A DNA stretch of 64,000 bases from Ptychodera flava (lineage: Eukaryota; Hemichordata; Enteropneusta; Ptychoderidae), in the NCBI RefSeq assembly GCF_041260155.1, contig NC_091934.1, forward strand, positions 41,804,694 through 41,868,693, read 5' to 3'. Below are positions 45,182 to 58,880 of the stretch, in pieces. A program made the position numbers and the translations under genes. Below the pieces are notes generated by a model that was not told where the DNA came from, did not search any database, and saw only the letters and a list, made by a program, of their open reading frames with translations. The first letter of the stretch is position 1, and each line of letters starts with the position of its first letter.

Positions 45182-46737
45182 CTGAGAGGACGCGTTTACA
45201 CCGACGCGTACATCAATCATGTCACGCGAACCTGAGAGGACGCGTTTATACTTTTCAGGTCTTTCACCGAGCCTACCATATATCTTCAAAATCATCCAAA
45301 GTAACATCAAGCAACGGAAAGTTACGAAGGGAAATTAATCACACTTTGCAGTAAAGGGTCAGTTAAGTCATTCAAATTTAAATAAATTTGATGTCTAACA
45401 GTCTTATCAGAAAAAAAAATTAATATTGGACCAACTTAACGTTTTGGTCAGACGACCAGTAAGGTCAAGTTGATTCTGGATGGAGATAAAATTTTAGCCG
45501 GAACTTTGGCCAAGCAGGTTTTGGTCAAATCGATTCAGCCCCCAGGTCAAGGGGCCATGTGGCAATGCCTGTGGAGTGAAACACGTTATCAAGTCAAGAA
45601 AAACCCAAGTTATTTAATGCTCCTTTCCATGACCTTTATATGACCTGACACCCTAATATATATCTAGCAGTATATGAGGTATTCAAAAATTAATATTGTG
45701 CGTCTAGAACAGTTTATTTTTAATCTATAGAAAGGCCTGGTGGCGATTCAAGGTTTACAGTCTACTAAAAATTTTCATAATATTTTCTTTCTTTCTGAAA
45801 ATTATTTTCCTTTCTTTAGAAATTTCTCATTTCAATAAGGATAAAAGTGATTTTGATTTTCAGCAGAAACTTGTGAATTTAGTGTTTTATTATGGAAAAT
45901 TGGTAAACTCAACAGTATTATATAGCTAAATTGCTAACTTCAACATTACATTATAGCTTGTACATGCATTTCTAACGCCAAAAAGAACGTCTTAAACATT
46001 TAAATTTATATTTTGCTTGATAATATCTCGCCATCAAGTCATCATGTCTCCCAAAAAATTAGCGAAAAATAGACAATTACTCAGTATTCTTTACAAAATT
46101 TTCACAAAAGCTACAGTTGTCAAGTTTCGCAATTTAAAAACAGTATAAAATTGTTACTAATCGCATTACCAAAGACTTTGAATTAAAATTCTCTGATATT
46201 CATAATTCTTACAACTTTTCCAAGCGCACTTTTCTACGAAAGTATCCTTCGTATGCAAATGAACTTACCGCTGGGATCCCACATAGCTGTACTGATGACA
46301 TCACAGTGACGCTGATAAGAAGCGGAAGCCGAAAATTTGGGTTGGTGAATAGGCCAACAACGCCCACTTTCTGTTCCTTAGATTCCTCAACATGTTCGAC
46401 AACGATTTCATCGACCACCTGACCTACGTCTGATAGTCCATAATAACTCGTTATGGCTGTTGATAGGGAAATGACATTGCGGGCAAATCTGTGAGGTCAA
46501 GTCAAACCTCAGCCATTTCATCAAGTGAGTAAACAAGGAAACGAAGAAGATTCAGCGTATACCTATACGTAGCACTGATGACTCATAGCTTTTCAGGGTT
46601 CATTGCACATGCGCAAACTTTTAGTATGCCTCAGTGAGAAGTTTACTTGTTATGTTTAACTTTAACGAATTTTTTTGTACGACCGGCTTGACAACAACGA
46701 TAGCTATGTATTGCCGCTACTGATAACTTTCATTATC

Positions 46738-46738
<1 letters not shown>

Positions 46739-46773
<35 letters not shown>

Positions 46774-46795
46774 AATGATGATGATGATGATGATA

Positions 46796-46845
<50 letters not shown>

Positions 46846-46870
46846 AGTGATGATGACGACGACTACGACG
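46739..46870. repeat. (GAT)n microsatellite in copy D intron 5
   Basis: Counterpart of 26822-26939. Poly-Met, poly-Asp and poly-Ile frames over it are artefacts. A shorter GAT/GGT tract lies at 47338-47392. Confidence 0.95.
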
Positions 46871-47355
46871 ATGTGCCAAGGAGGTATCGATTCCCCCAAA
46901 CTCTTCAACATCTTATATTTAGGTTAATACATCCAAGGGTCATTGGCAACGGTAAAATAGAAGCCAATTAAAACATCAGGATACCGATTACCATTTCAGG
47001 ATTATCAATTACAGTTTTCCTTGTATGCAGATTTTTCAAATAACAAAAGTTGTTGGTGATCACTTAAAGAGCAGATGTGAGATTTATGATTGAATGGATT
47101 ATATCGTATGTAGTTCCCGTTTATGACGTGGTCTAAGTTACGCTTTTAAGGCAATGTTTTAAACTCAGTGCTTCGACAATACGACAGATGCAAACGGCGA
47201 TTTATTGCAATGAACTTTCTCGTCATTGTAAAATCATTGCTTCGCATGACGATCTCGAATATCCCTTAGCTGACCAAACAAGTACCCAAAAGACGGAGGA
47301 AAAGCCTCTCTCCTTCCTTCATCTCAATTGTAATTGATGGTGGTGGTGATGTTGG

Positions 47356-47389
<34 letters not shown>

Positions 47390-48041
47390 ATACATAAGAC
47401 CAACGAGTTGAATAACATTACCTCGCTTCGCTGATTTAAGGTTTCGATCTGTGATGATCAGCCAGCGTGGGCTGCCAGGACACGGCGGAAATATCAACAG
47501 ATGCAGCAAAGAAAATAATCCAGTCAATGACAGTAGAATATGCCAGTTATCTTCAGTATTCTGTACAAATATACCGAGAGTCTGCATTTAAGAGAGATAG
47601 CATGGTTTAGAAATATGTAACTTTGTAATGGTTATTCAATACTTATTCACAGATTCAGACAGTCAGATAGACATATACTTACATAAATTACAATATTTGA
47701 CATACATGTATATCTGTAAAGATATGATAGTAATCCAAAACTTCAAGTGTGATAAGATATTCAGGTCAGGTTAGACAGCTTCAGAAGCGATTTGACATGA
47801 AACCAACCATGTAACCGTCTATCTATTTATAAAGAGGGTTTGTAAAAGATTGGCAAATACCTGTGCCAGGATGATACCAAGTACCACAAACACCTTCTGA
47901 TTACTACCAATCGCTCCTCTGTACTTGTTTGGTGAAATTTCGGACAAAAACAGTGGTGTTATCCCATGATAACACCTACAAAGAGGTTGTTTCAAAGTTT
48001 CAAATTAACAGATGGTTTTGTTGTAGTAAAATGTCAACCGT

Positions 48042-48148
<107 letters not shown>

Positions 48149-49740
48149 GAAGACGTTCATGAATGTTATATTTCTATGGGAATGACTCGATCGAATAGTT
48201 TTGAATGCAATTACAACGATTTTGAAATCCTTTACACATTTTCATATAACAGCCATAAACTTATAGCATTTTAATCAAGATTACATCCATCCTTACGAAA
48301 TCGATACAACAGACGTTTCATTTTTGAGATATCAGAACTTTTTATCCAATTGACCACAAGGTAGAGAGATGGTGAGGCAAATTGTTATGTTACCCATCCT
48401 ATCATCCAATCAGCGGGATCACTTACCGGCATAGACACCGCTTACAATACGCCCCATGATAACTAACTCAAAATTATTGGCAACTTTGCTGGACCCGCAC
48501 ATCAACCCGCGCGCTGATTGAAAATAAGTTCATAATCAACAGGGCATTCTTCCTGGAAGAATATCAATTATGAAACTGAAGTAATTGTTATAATTTTACA
48601 AGAGTTAGCTCTGACATCAAACGTTAAAGGTCACACTGAAATACGGTCTAGAAAAAATGTTTTTCTTCCTTGCAACATTTAAACGTACTTGGCGTAGGTA
48701 TTTAAATCAACGAACTCGACAAATTCGCCAAAGAATTGTAAACATTTGAGAGTCGAAACAGGTCCCCCTGGCGCATTCTCCTTAAACACGAATGAGTCTC
48801 GTCCCTTTAAATCGAACATTGCCTGACGCCACAAATCAAGAGCAAGTGTTAAGCAGTTATTTATCCAAACGTCAGTAATGAGTTCACTTTTACTCACATA
48901 CATGAATGATATACATGGGCACAAAAACAGTGTAGTCCCAAAGTCATCACACATGGTATCTGTCTAAATACATAAACATAGGCTCAATATGCAAGCAGAA
49001 ACTTTGTGTACATTGTCACTTTATTATCGACACCGATGGTCAGGGTTATTGTAAAATGTACCTAAATCAACGTTTGTGGTTGTTTGTTGATTTTACAAAA
49101 AAAATTTGATTACTTTGTACTAACTGCAAGTTAGCCGCGCACTTTGAATATCTTAATTTAGTTTTCTCGCGAACAAAATTTATGTTTCTGTTTTTAACAG
49201 TCGTGTTTAATCAACAATTGGAAGACAACCTTGACAGCTTTAAAAAAGGATATTGTCAACAAAGAATTTAAACTTGTCGAGTCACGTAACACGTCTGGGA
49301 CTTTACGCTTACCTTCCTAATATGTCGCTTGTCAAGGGCGCAGCGATAGCACCGAATGCACCCCCTATCATATAAGACGAAGCTGTTGTTGCCCATAGCA
49401 AGTCCAGTGTTTGTTGAGATAGTTCTCCATAGCGTTCTGTGTACGACTTGTTATAAAAATCTTGAATGTACTGAAATGTTTAGAAAATATGAACAAGCTA
49501 GTTACTATGGAAACAACAAGACAAAACACTGTGCAATTCTAGTGTCACTATTCAAAACAGCAAACACAGTAGCATGCAACTCGTTTTGGGCACGTGTAAA
49601 AGTGATGTTCTTGATTTTGTCAATTATATTTTATATCAAATCGTGCTGCTATTAAATCATCATACAACATGTGATCATGTGCTACTGTCAATTATTTTTT
49701 GACACATGATTTATGCAATCCCGTCAGCTTGGTGACTCTC

Positions 49741-49865
49741 TCTGTCTCTGTCTGTCTGTCTGTTGTCTGTCTGTCTGTCTGTCTGTCTGTCTTTGTCTCA
49801 CTCTTTCGGTGACACACACTGTCTGTCTCCTCTGTCTGTCTGTCTGTTTGCTTGTCTGTCTGTCT
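49741..49865. repeat. (TCTG)n repeat
   Basis: Counterpart in copy D intron 1 of 31276-31452. Confidence 0.95.
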
Positions 49866-51139
49866 TATACTACTATTCTTATACTACTATGTCTGCCTTA
49901 TACTACTATTCGTTGTCTATACACATAACTCTGCACTTTCCGATACGGCACTTCCTTCGTCGACGCGCTGGAAAATGTAGTCTAAAAACTATTTGATAAT
50001 GTTCTGCATTAATGTCTTAATAATAGTTGATTTTTGGCGTGGCATCTTACCTTGGTGGGTGCTGCCAGAACAGTAACGTTGTATCCATACTGACCAAGGC
50101 ACAGAAAGGACACAACAACTGCAGCATAAACTAACCAAGCGGTGACGTGTATCTGATAAAAAATCGCAAAAACGAATCTTATATCCATAACACTTATAAT
50201 CCATCCACTTTTCTATATGCTCAAATTCTATTTATAACAATGGATGTAACGCACGCTTGTTGCTTATAAACCTAAAAACATTTAACATCCAAGATATAAC
50301 TAATACAAAGGCATTAGATTTGTCAGTTGGAAGTTAGTGGAAAAAATTGTCGAAAATGATTAGCAAGACCAGATTAGAGTTATGATAAAGTGCCAATATC
50401 ATAAAATATGACAGACTGTAATGTCTTCACCCGAACGAATGTTAGAACGACGAGATAATCTGCAATAGCGGAATGGGGATGGCCACGACAAAAACATCCA
50501 CAAACGCAGTGTAACAATGCATTTCTTGAGCTGTAGTGATTTGGCTTAAAGACCCCTGCGCTACTAGTAATGTGTTTTCTTTAAGATAAGCACTTTTTTT
50601 TCAAATATTCGCCCTTAAACCGTTCGAACAATCCCCATAGCAGTAGCGCACATATACGTGAGCGAAGCGACGAGGTTGGAGAGCCAGGCGAAGTTCTCAC
50701 ATAATTAGTGGATATATTAAGTGTTTGTTAACACTGTGCTTATCTTTGTTCTCCATTGATATTTATTATCAGCCACATACATTTCATGAGATATAATCTT
50801 ATAATAAAGTAGGCCTTTGAACAATACTGACGAACATCTTGACCTTAAAGTAAAAGGCATGTAATTACAAGCTTTTTCAATCTCTAATTATCTCTAAAGG
50901 TGTCGTAACGGCACACCGAATCCGCAGTCATATCTTATCGGTGTAAAAATTTGCAAGATTTATCTGACAACAATGGTGGTTTGAGGTCTATAACCAGATG
51001 CTTAAAATAACAATATTTATGCATTGTTTTAGATGGCATTGTTTACAACTGATAACAGACCTTATGGTCAAAGTATTTTATGTGAAATGATTGGATATCA
51101 ATACATCGCCATATCACAGGTCCCCCATACCACCGAAAG

Positions 51140-51661
51140 ATTAACATCATGCACGACAGAGAGTTCCAAGTGGCAAACAATGTATTTCGAGGTGTTGTAA
51201 AGACCATGAAAAAAGATGGCAAAGACACGACAACACACAAAGCGCCTATCAGCTGTGGTACCTGAAAACTCTGTCGATGTCGGCTGTGTTCTCAATTGCT
51301 CACAACGTTGGTTTACAACGAAAGGTCTGGTTTGAACTAAAGCTACACTTTGGGAGAAGAGGCCGTGAAGGTTGAGAAGTTTGACGAAATCATCGTTCGT
51401 GATCGAAAGGGACGACATCGGGCAACGAATGAACGATATTTAAAATATACATTCAACGAGAAAGTGAAAAACCACGCCGGCGATGCAGACGACAACTACA
51501 CTTGTCACGCACGGATGTATGCCACAAACACAGACCGTTGTCCAGTGGCATCATTTGAAAAATATCTGAGTTTACTCAATCCTACCAATACATCCTTGTT
51601 CCAGCGACCAAAGCTCCATTCAACCCAGAAGAATCGTGTTGGTACGTCTACTACCTTATGA
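51140..51661 (+). pseudogene. Crypton-type (DUF3504) tyrosine recombinase fragment
   Basis: The first frame (51140-51264) reads D-R-E-F-Q-V-A-N-N-V-F and later T-H-K-A-P-I-S. The next has L-H-F-G-R-R-G-R-E-G near 51340-51370, which includes the arginine typical of tyrosine recombinases. The last, 51368-51661, has H-A-R-M-Y-A-T-N, C-P-V-A-S-F-E-K-Y-L-S-L-L-N-P and L-F-Q-R-P-K, the DUF3504 signature seen in KIAA1958-like and Crypton proteins. The order is right but the frame changes at least twice (near 51265 and 51360), so it is dead. It abuts the upstream limit of the copy D duplication. The N-terminal domain type occurs separately at 34039 and 63603. Confidence 0.8.
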
Positions 51662-51994
51662 GCTGCTAACGAGGTATTTGGTCAGGGCGATAAGCCCCCG
51701 CGTTGGCGATCGGCAGAACAAATTAATGAAGGGGATTAGGGAGGGCAATTAACAGATATAGACTGTTTTCTTTGAAATACTATCCACAGATAGCTAGGGT
51801 AAAGTAATAGGCACACACTAGACACAGGTAAGGCTTGTGTAATGAAAAAAAAAGTTTAATACAAGACATTTATTGATCATATTCATAATTTCTAGACGAA
51901 TATTGCTCGCCGGACCCTGTGGTTCGAGCGCCTGAATAGTACCACTCCGGTCGGGAGCCGCCATATTGATTTAAGAAAGCGTGCGCAAAGGACT
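51662..51994. other. No recognisable feature
   Basis: About 330 bp between the DUF3504 fragment and the outer foldback arm. Confidence 0.4.
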
Positions 51995-52920
51995 GTGGGA
52001 TCGGCCGATAATAATTCGAGCAAACACATATAATTAATTCGAGCAAACACATATAATAATTCGAGCGAACACACAAATTAATTCAAGGGTTCACTACGGC
52101 GCGCCAAATGTTTCAAAAATATTTATCGATTCAGTGCAAAAATAAACTGTCTTTCTCAATTGAAATAAAAATTCGGTCTCATTAGGAAGGAAATAAGTAA
52201 GAAAAGTATAATTAAAAAACAAAAGACAGAAATGTCATTTAATACTTCATTTTAACTCGAGAAAAAATCTTTTAAGCGTAATTAGGAAATAAACAATTTT
52301 CAACGATTTGAAAAAGTCATACATCCATACTTATCGACATACATACACGTATAATAGTTCGCGAAAAAGGTGCAATGAGTGCTGATTTTACAAAAAAAAA
52401 ATATGTTATACAGTGATACGTCCACAAAATTCACAAGAAAATAACTAAAAATCACTACTACCACTCGGAAAAAATAGTACAAAAAATAAAAACGTGAACC
52501 ACATACAGAAAATAATTATAAAAGAATCAGACAAAAAAGCCACGCATACATAAAATTATTGATGTACTTATGAAAATTAAAAAGCATAATAAACGTATTA
52601 TAGATAATCAAAAATATAATATGAATCACAGCCGCTTTGACAGTAAAGAGAGAAAATCGGTGAAAAATTCGGCAGTGATGGCTCTAGACAAAAGTGGATC
52701 TCATCTACAAAAAATAAAATAAAATAAAATAAAAACGAAAAAAATAAAAAATGCCATGAACAGAGATACAAAAAAAACGCGTGGGCCTGTGGAAAGAAAA
52801 AATAAATGAGGACTCGCCACAGCAAAAAAGAAAAAGAAAAAAAAAAAAAAAAAAACGAGCACTCGCCACAGAAAAAAAAACAAGCCCGAAATTACAATTA
52901 TTTTATTCAAAAAACTCATG

Positions 52921-54547
52921 GTTCACGTTTCCTTCGATCGATGAATCCCCAACAGCGGGAATCCGATCACCACATACTCCAATGTTTGACGAAATATTAA
53001 TTGAGCATTTCAGTGATAAGTGACATCTTGAAACCTAGCTCTGTTTGGCTGGGCCCTGCTCTACTTGAAACCATACTTGATGAAATGAAGTGGGCAATAT
53101 TTTTTAAAGAACGTCCAAGTTAACAGTGAATAGTTCCAGAGAGTCAAGTTAATTTCAGGCAGTCCACAGGTCAGATCACGAGCGAGACGTACAACCCATG
53201 ACCCTTCATAGCAACACTGCGAACAAATCGATGCCTTAGGCGCGGTATGGCAGGGAGCCCACTGCAGGCCTTCCCCGAGCCGCACTGTCATCGCCGTTTG
53301 GCCTACATGATTTCTACACAGTTTTATACGTATGGTTCGATACATCGGGTTCAAATACCATGATAATAAACCACCTCGTTGTTTGCTAATTCCTCGTCTA
53401 TCCTCAAAGATCACCCAAATCATGATAAATGAATAGTTTTGAAGAAATCTGCCGCATGTTGAGAGAACGTCCATCGTTTTCCGTGTTCGACAAGACGAGC
53501 GACGCAACTGTACAAGCCTTACGACTACGAGTATGGCGAGAGTGTCGGCCTTCGCAACGCCAGACACTTTCACTATACTCGCAGGGCTATACACGACATG
53601 TCGATCCCCATTGCAGAAATCTTTATATCTACACAGTCCAATATATGGAGCTACGATATTTGTGCAGTAGCCTATACATAGCTCTGGGTGGCAGGACAGG
53701 GCTGTGAGTTACCGGCGTTATACGGCCTGGCCGTATCTGGTAACTCACAGCCCGGCCTTGCTGCGGATCCGTAGCCCTACCACTCCCTTTGCTGGTTGTG
53801 TTGAGCTACAGTGTACAGAGAATAGCGGCTGCTTGATCAGTGTTTGTCAAGTCGGGCGCGTTCGCGTTCTACAGGTACTACTACTACTAGTGAAAACGTT
53901 GCCTCGAATTTAGACGGAGTGTTTCAGCCCGATTATTTTTGCCTTTGCCACACTCCGTTTAGAGGCTAAACCACGGGATACGTGTGTGGCTCGATACATA
54001 GCGGCCGCTGCTAGCTTTGCATGGCAGGGCTGTGTACGTGTTACCGGCGTCATACGGGAGGCCGTGTCACGCCGGTAACACACAGCCCTGCCATGCAGAA
54101 CTAGGCCGCAGAGTGCTGCGTAGTATGCAATTTTACTATGCATACCCACACGGCGGCCGCTGTGTATAGAACCACACGTAACCGTGGGCTAGCGGCAAGC
54201 CATCGTTTTGTTGGGGTTTGGGCACAGACTGTCTATGATTTGGGAGAGGCGGCCCTACACTTTACAGCGTTGCCGGCGTGTAGGCCTACTGTACTAGCGA
54301 CGGGACCGCCGGCAGCTGGCTTACCACCTCGAGTGTACATTGGAGCGAGGGGATGATCACCGCTGGCAGCCGACGAACCACCAAGAGTGTTTTGTCCATT
54401 TTTAACCAAAACTGGTAACTGTTTAATATAGAATGGACGTGTCGATAGCTTGGACGTCCATGAGATGATATTGAAGACTAGAAGCTGAGAGTTATCGCTG
54501 AAATACCCCAAATATCTTGTCCAACATCCGAGTGTGATGATCAAGAA
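52921..54547. other. Middle of the outer foldback, no recognised gene
   Basis: Contains overlapping open frames on both strands (53061-53594 minus, 177 codons; 53429-53707 plus) with no motif I recognise. Neither is supported as coding. Confidence 0.35.
53695..54190. repeat. Cluster of nested GC-rich hairpins
   Basis: Three inverted repeats: 53698-53752 ('gctgtgagttaccggcg' and its complement), 54018-54097 ('gcatggcagggctgtgt' and complement) nested inside 53980-54185, whose outer arms match the hairpin at 35511-35610. This shows one foldback inserted into, or expanded within, another. Confidence 0.8.
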
Positions 54548-54589
54548 CCCTCTGTATGGTGTCCAATCCATGCCAAAATTACTACTTTG

Positions 54590-55145
54590 ATTTTACAACA
54601 CAACATGCTATTTCACAACTCACATGCTATTTGACAACACATCATGCACTTCCAAATCCTATTTTACAACTCAACATGCTCTTCCCAATTTCATTTGACA
54701 ACACATCATGGACTTCCAAATCCTATTTTACAACTCAACATGCTCTTCCCAATTTCATTTGACAATTCAACATGCTATTTCACAACTCAACATGCTATTT
54801 GACAACACATCATGCACTTCCAAATCCTATTTTACAACTCAACATGCTCTTCCCAATTTCATTTGACAACACATCATGGACTTCCAAATCCTATTTTACA
54901 ACTCAACATGCTCTTCCCAATTTCATTTGACAACACATCATGGACTTCCAAATCCTATTTTACAACTCAACATGCTCTTCCCAATTTCATTTGACAATTC
55001 AACATGCTATTTCACAACTCAACATGCTATTTGACAACACATCATGCACTTCCAAATCCTATTTTACAACTCAACATGCTCTTCCCAATTTCATTTGACA
55101 ACACATCATGGACTTCCAAATCCTATTTTACAACTCAACATCCCA
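54590..55145. repeat. Minisatellite array in the left arm (64-bp unit)
   Basis: Units of 64 bp around 'caactcaacatgctcttccc' with a 40-bp insert variant. Shorter and less regular than its partner in the right arm. Confidence 0.9.
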
Positions 55146-55616
55146 TTCTAAAGCTAGCTCTGCGGAGCAGGGCAGTGTTACTGGCTATCGAACAAGATTC
55201 AAAATGGCGGACGCGAAATGGTCCCCTCGCACAGAGAGAGAAATGCGAACTTTGCACAAGTCTAAAAACGCAGCTTAGTACATTGTGTATCTAAACAAAA
55301 TGAGCGTGCTCGAAAACTAGGATCGATCACGGTTATAAATTAAAAATTGGCTGTTTTGGAAAAGAAACTGTGCGCTGCAATCAGCAGTTTTGTCTATTGT
55401 GCACCGTGCGTGGGAGGCTTATCGTGAAAGACCGAGATTTACTATATGGCGCATCTGATACGGATATGGTCCCATCGCATATAGAGAGATGAAATAGGCT
55501 TTGTGTAAGTTCAAAAGCACAGCTTAGCTCATCGTGCATCTAGACAAGTTGAGCGTGCTCAAATAGGAGATCGATCACGATTTTCGGTGAAAATAACCGA
55601 GTTTTCGGTGGAGAGA

Positions 55617-55760
55617 CCACAGTCGTTTGGAGAGCTATTCAGCGCTGGGACTATTCGCCCCATAGACGAGTGTGCAGAAGCGAGAAATACCCCTCGCTTC
55701 TGTACACTCGTCTATGGGGCGAATAGTCCCAGCGCTGAATAGCTCTCCAAACGACTGTGG
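55617..55760. mobile_element. 144-bp palindromic MITE nested in the left arm only
   Basis: Perfect or near-perfect arms of about 67 bp start CCACAGTCGTTTGGAG and end with the complement. 'agaga' flanks both sides. The matching site in the right arm (about 57400) has no insert, so it gives the empty allele. Confidence 0.9.
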
Positions 55761-57878
55761 AGAGACTGCGCGTTGCAACCAGTGGTTGGTTTTGCCTATG
55801 GCGGTCAGCAGGGCTGTGGTGGGAGGCCTTTAGCCGGCAAGGGGTGGACCATTGGGGAGTGGAAAATTTTCGAAAAAAAAATTCCCCACAAATTTCAATA
55901 AAAATAATCAGCCAAAGAAACTTGAGAAAAACAGATGACGCACTTTGGTAAAAGGAAAAAAAATCCGTCAAAAGTTACTTTCTGAAACATTTTTATTTCA
56001 GTCTGCATCAGATATACTACGATTCTTTGGCCAAGAAGGGGGGGGGGGAGGGGAGATCTGAAAGGTATGATCGTGGCCAGTAAATGAAGTAACTTTTTTA
56101 TTTTATAACTTTTTGTTCTGTTTATCATATTTTTTCTTTCACTGAAGTTTGGCATCGTAAAGTAATTCGAGATATAAGATAATGTAAAAATCTTATCTGT
56201 GATATCGATTGTTAACAACTGTATTGTGGGTCTTTACACTATGATTAATTAACAAGAATTCAACAATTCAGGCAGCTTGCATCGGTACATAAAATGGGAA
56301 ATATTCACCAACCATATGACAAACAATCACTTTCTTTGTATTTCACTATTCAACGAAACTGATTTCCATTGTAATGTTCTAAACTTTATTTTACAATTAA
56401 ACATTACAAATCCGTATTTTTCTTTTCAAAATTTCATTTGTACACTTGTCTTGACGGTTGAATACCGTGCGTGTGAAATGCAATAGTGCAGAAGAATACG
56501 GATAGCGACATTACAGCGACCTCTATCGGTTGTTATCCACACAGTCTTTCTCGCGAAGTCCGTTCCAACAGAGCTTTGACCTTGTCTGGCCCCATATTCG
56601 TATTTTACATCTCCGCTTGCTGAGGCTTAGTTGTCAGCTGTCATGGCTGTAATGTCGCTATCCGTATTCTTCTGCACTATTGCATTTCACACGCACGGTA
56701 TTCAACCGTCAAGACAAGTGTACAAATGAAATTTTGAAAAGAAAAATACGGATTTGTAATGTTTAATTGTAAAATAAAGTTTAGAACATTACAATGGAAA
56801 TCAGTTTCGTTGAATAGTGAAATACAAAGAAAGTGATTGTTTGTCATATGGTTGATGAATATTTCCCATTTTATGTACCGATGCAAGCTGCCTGAATTGT
56901 TGAATTCTTGTTAATTAATCATAGTGTAAAGACCCACAATACAGTTGTTAACAATCGATATCACAGATATGATTTTTATATTATCTTATATCTCGAATTA
57001 CTTTACGATGCCAAACTTCAGTGAAAGAAAAACATATGATGAACAGAACAAAAAGTTATAAAATAAAAAAAGTTACTTCATTTACTGGCCACGATTATAC
57101 CCTTCAGATCTCCCTCTCCCCCCCCCTTCTTGGCCAAAGAATCATACTATATCTGATGCAGACTAAAATAAAAATGTTTCAGAAAGTAACTTTTGACGGA
57201 TTTTTTTTTCCTTTTACCTAAGTGCGTCATCTGTTTTTCTCAAGTTTCTTTGGCTGATTATTTTTATTGAAATTTGTGGGGAATTTTTTTTTCGAAAATT
57301 TTCCACTCCCCAATGGTCCACCCCTTGCCGGCTAAAGGCCTCCCACCACAGCCTTGCTGACCGCCATAGGCAAAACCAACCACTGGTTGCAACGCGCAGT
57401 TTCTCCACCGAAAACAATCGGTTTTTTTCACCCAAAATCGTGATCGATCTCCTATTTTGAGCACGCTCAACTTGTCTAGATGCACGATGAGCTAAGCTGT
57501 GCTTTCGAAACTTAGACAAAGCCTATTTTCATCTCTCTATGCGATGGGACCATATCCGTATCAGATGCGCCATATAGTAAATCTCGGTCTTTCACGATAA
57601 GCCTCCCACGCACGGTGCACAATAGACAAAACTGCTGATTGCAGCGCGCAGTTTCTTTTCCAAAAACAGCCAATTTTTAATTTATAATCGTGATCGATCC
57701 TAGTTTTCGAGCACGCTCATTTTGTTTAGATACACAATGTACTAAGCTGCGTTTTTAGACTTGTGCAAAGTTCGCATTTCTCTCTCTGTGCGAGGGGACC
57801 ATTTCGCGTCCGCCATTTTGAATCTTGTTCGATAGCCAGTAACACTGCCCTGCTCCGCAGAGCTAGCTTTAGAATGGG

Positions 57879-58880
57879 ATGTTGAGTTGTAAAATAGGAT
57901 TTGGAAGTCCATGATGTGTTGTCAAATGAAATTGGGAAGAGCATGTTGAGTTGTAAAATAGGATTTGGAAGTGCATGATGTGTTGTCAAATAGCATGTTG
58001 AGTTGTGAAATAGCATGTTGAATTGTCAAATGAAATTGGGAAGAGCATGTTGAGTTGTAAAATAGGATTTGGAAGTCCATGATGTGTTGTCAAATGAAAT
58101 TGGGAAGAGCATGTTGAGTTGTAAAATAGGATTTGGAAGTGCATGATGTGTTGTCAAATAGCATGTTGAGTTGTGAAATAGCATGTTGAATTGTCAAATG
58201 AAATTGGGAAGAGCATGTTGAGTTGTAAAATAGGATTTGGAAGTCCATGATGTGTTGTCAAATGAAATTGGGAAGAGCATGTTGAGTTGTAAAATAGGAT
58301 TTGGAAGTGCATGATGTGTTGTCAAATAGCATGTTGAGTTGTGAAATAGCATGTTGAATTGTCAAATGAAATTGGGAAGAGCATGTTGAGTTGTAAAATA
58401 GAATTTGGAAGTCCATGATGTGTTGTCAAATGAAATTGGGAAGAGCATGTTGAGTTGTAAAATAGGATTTGGAAGTGCATGATGTGTTGTCAAATAGCAT
58501 GTTGAGTTGTGAAATAGCATGTTGAATTGTCAAATGAAATTGGGAAGAGCATGTTGAGTTGTAAAATAGGATTTGGAAGTCCATGATGTGTTGTCAAATG
58601 AAATTGGGAAGAGCATGTTGAGTTGTAAAATAGGATTTGGAAGTGCATGATGTGTTGTCAAATAGCATGTTGAGTTGTGAAATAGCATGTTGAATTGTCA
58701 AATGAAATTGGGAAGAGCATGTTGAGTTGTAAAATAGGATTTGGAAGTCCATGATGTGTTGTCAAATGAAATTGGGAAGAGCATGTTGAGTTGTAAAATA
58801 GGATTTGGAAGTGCATGATGTTTGTCAAATAGCATGTTGAGTTGTGAAATAGCATGTTGAATTGTAAAATAGAATTCGGA
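57879..58880. repeat. Higher-order minisatellite in the right arm (168-bp unit)
   Basis: The higher-order unit is two 64-bp repeats (with 'gtccatg' or 'gtgcatg' variants) plus a 40-bp block, repeated about five times at 168-bp spacing (about 58018, 58186, 58354, 58522, 58690). It is 450 bp longer than the left-arm array. Confidence 0.9.

Noticed and set aside
53061-53594. 177-codon ORF on the minus strand
   Set aside because: No recognisable domain, an overlapping ORF on the other strand, and position inside the outer foldback's non-coding middle.
54580-55145. Regularly spaced repeats resembling a CRISPR array
   Set aside because: Eukaryotic context, no unique spacers, and the array is a minisatellite with a higher-order unit inside a foldback.
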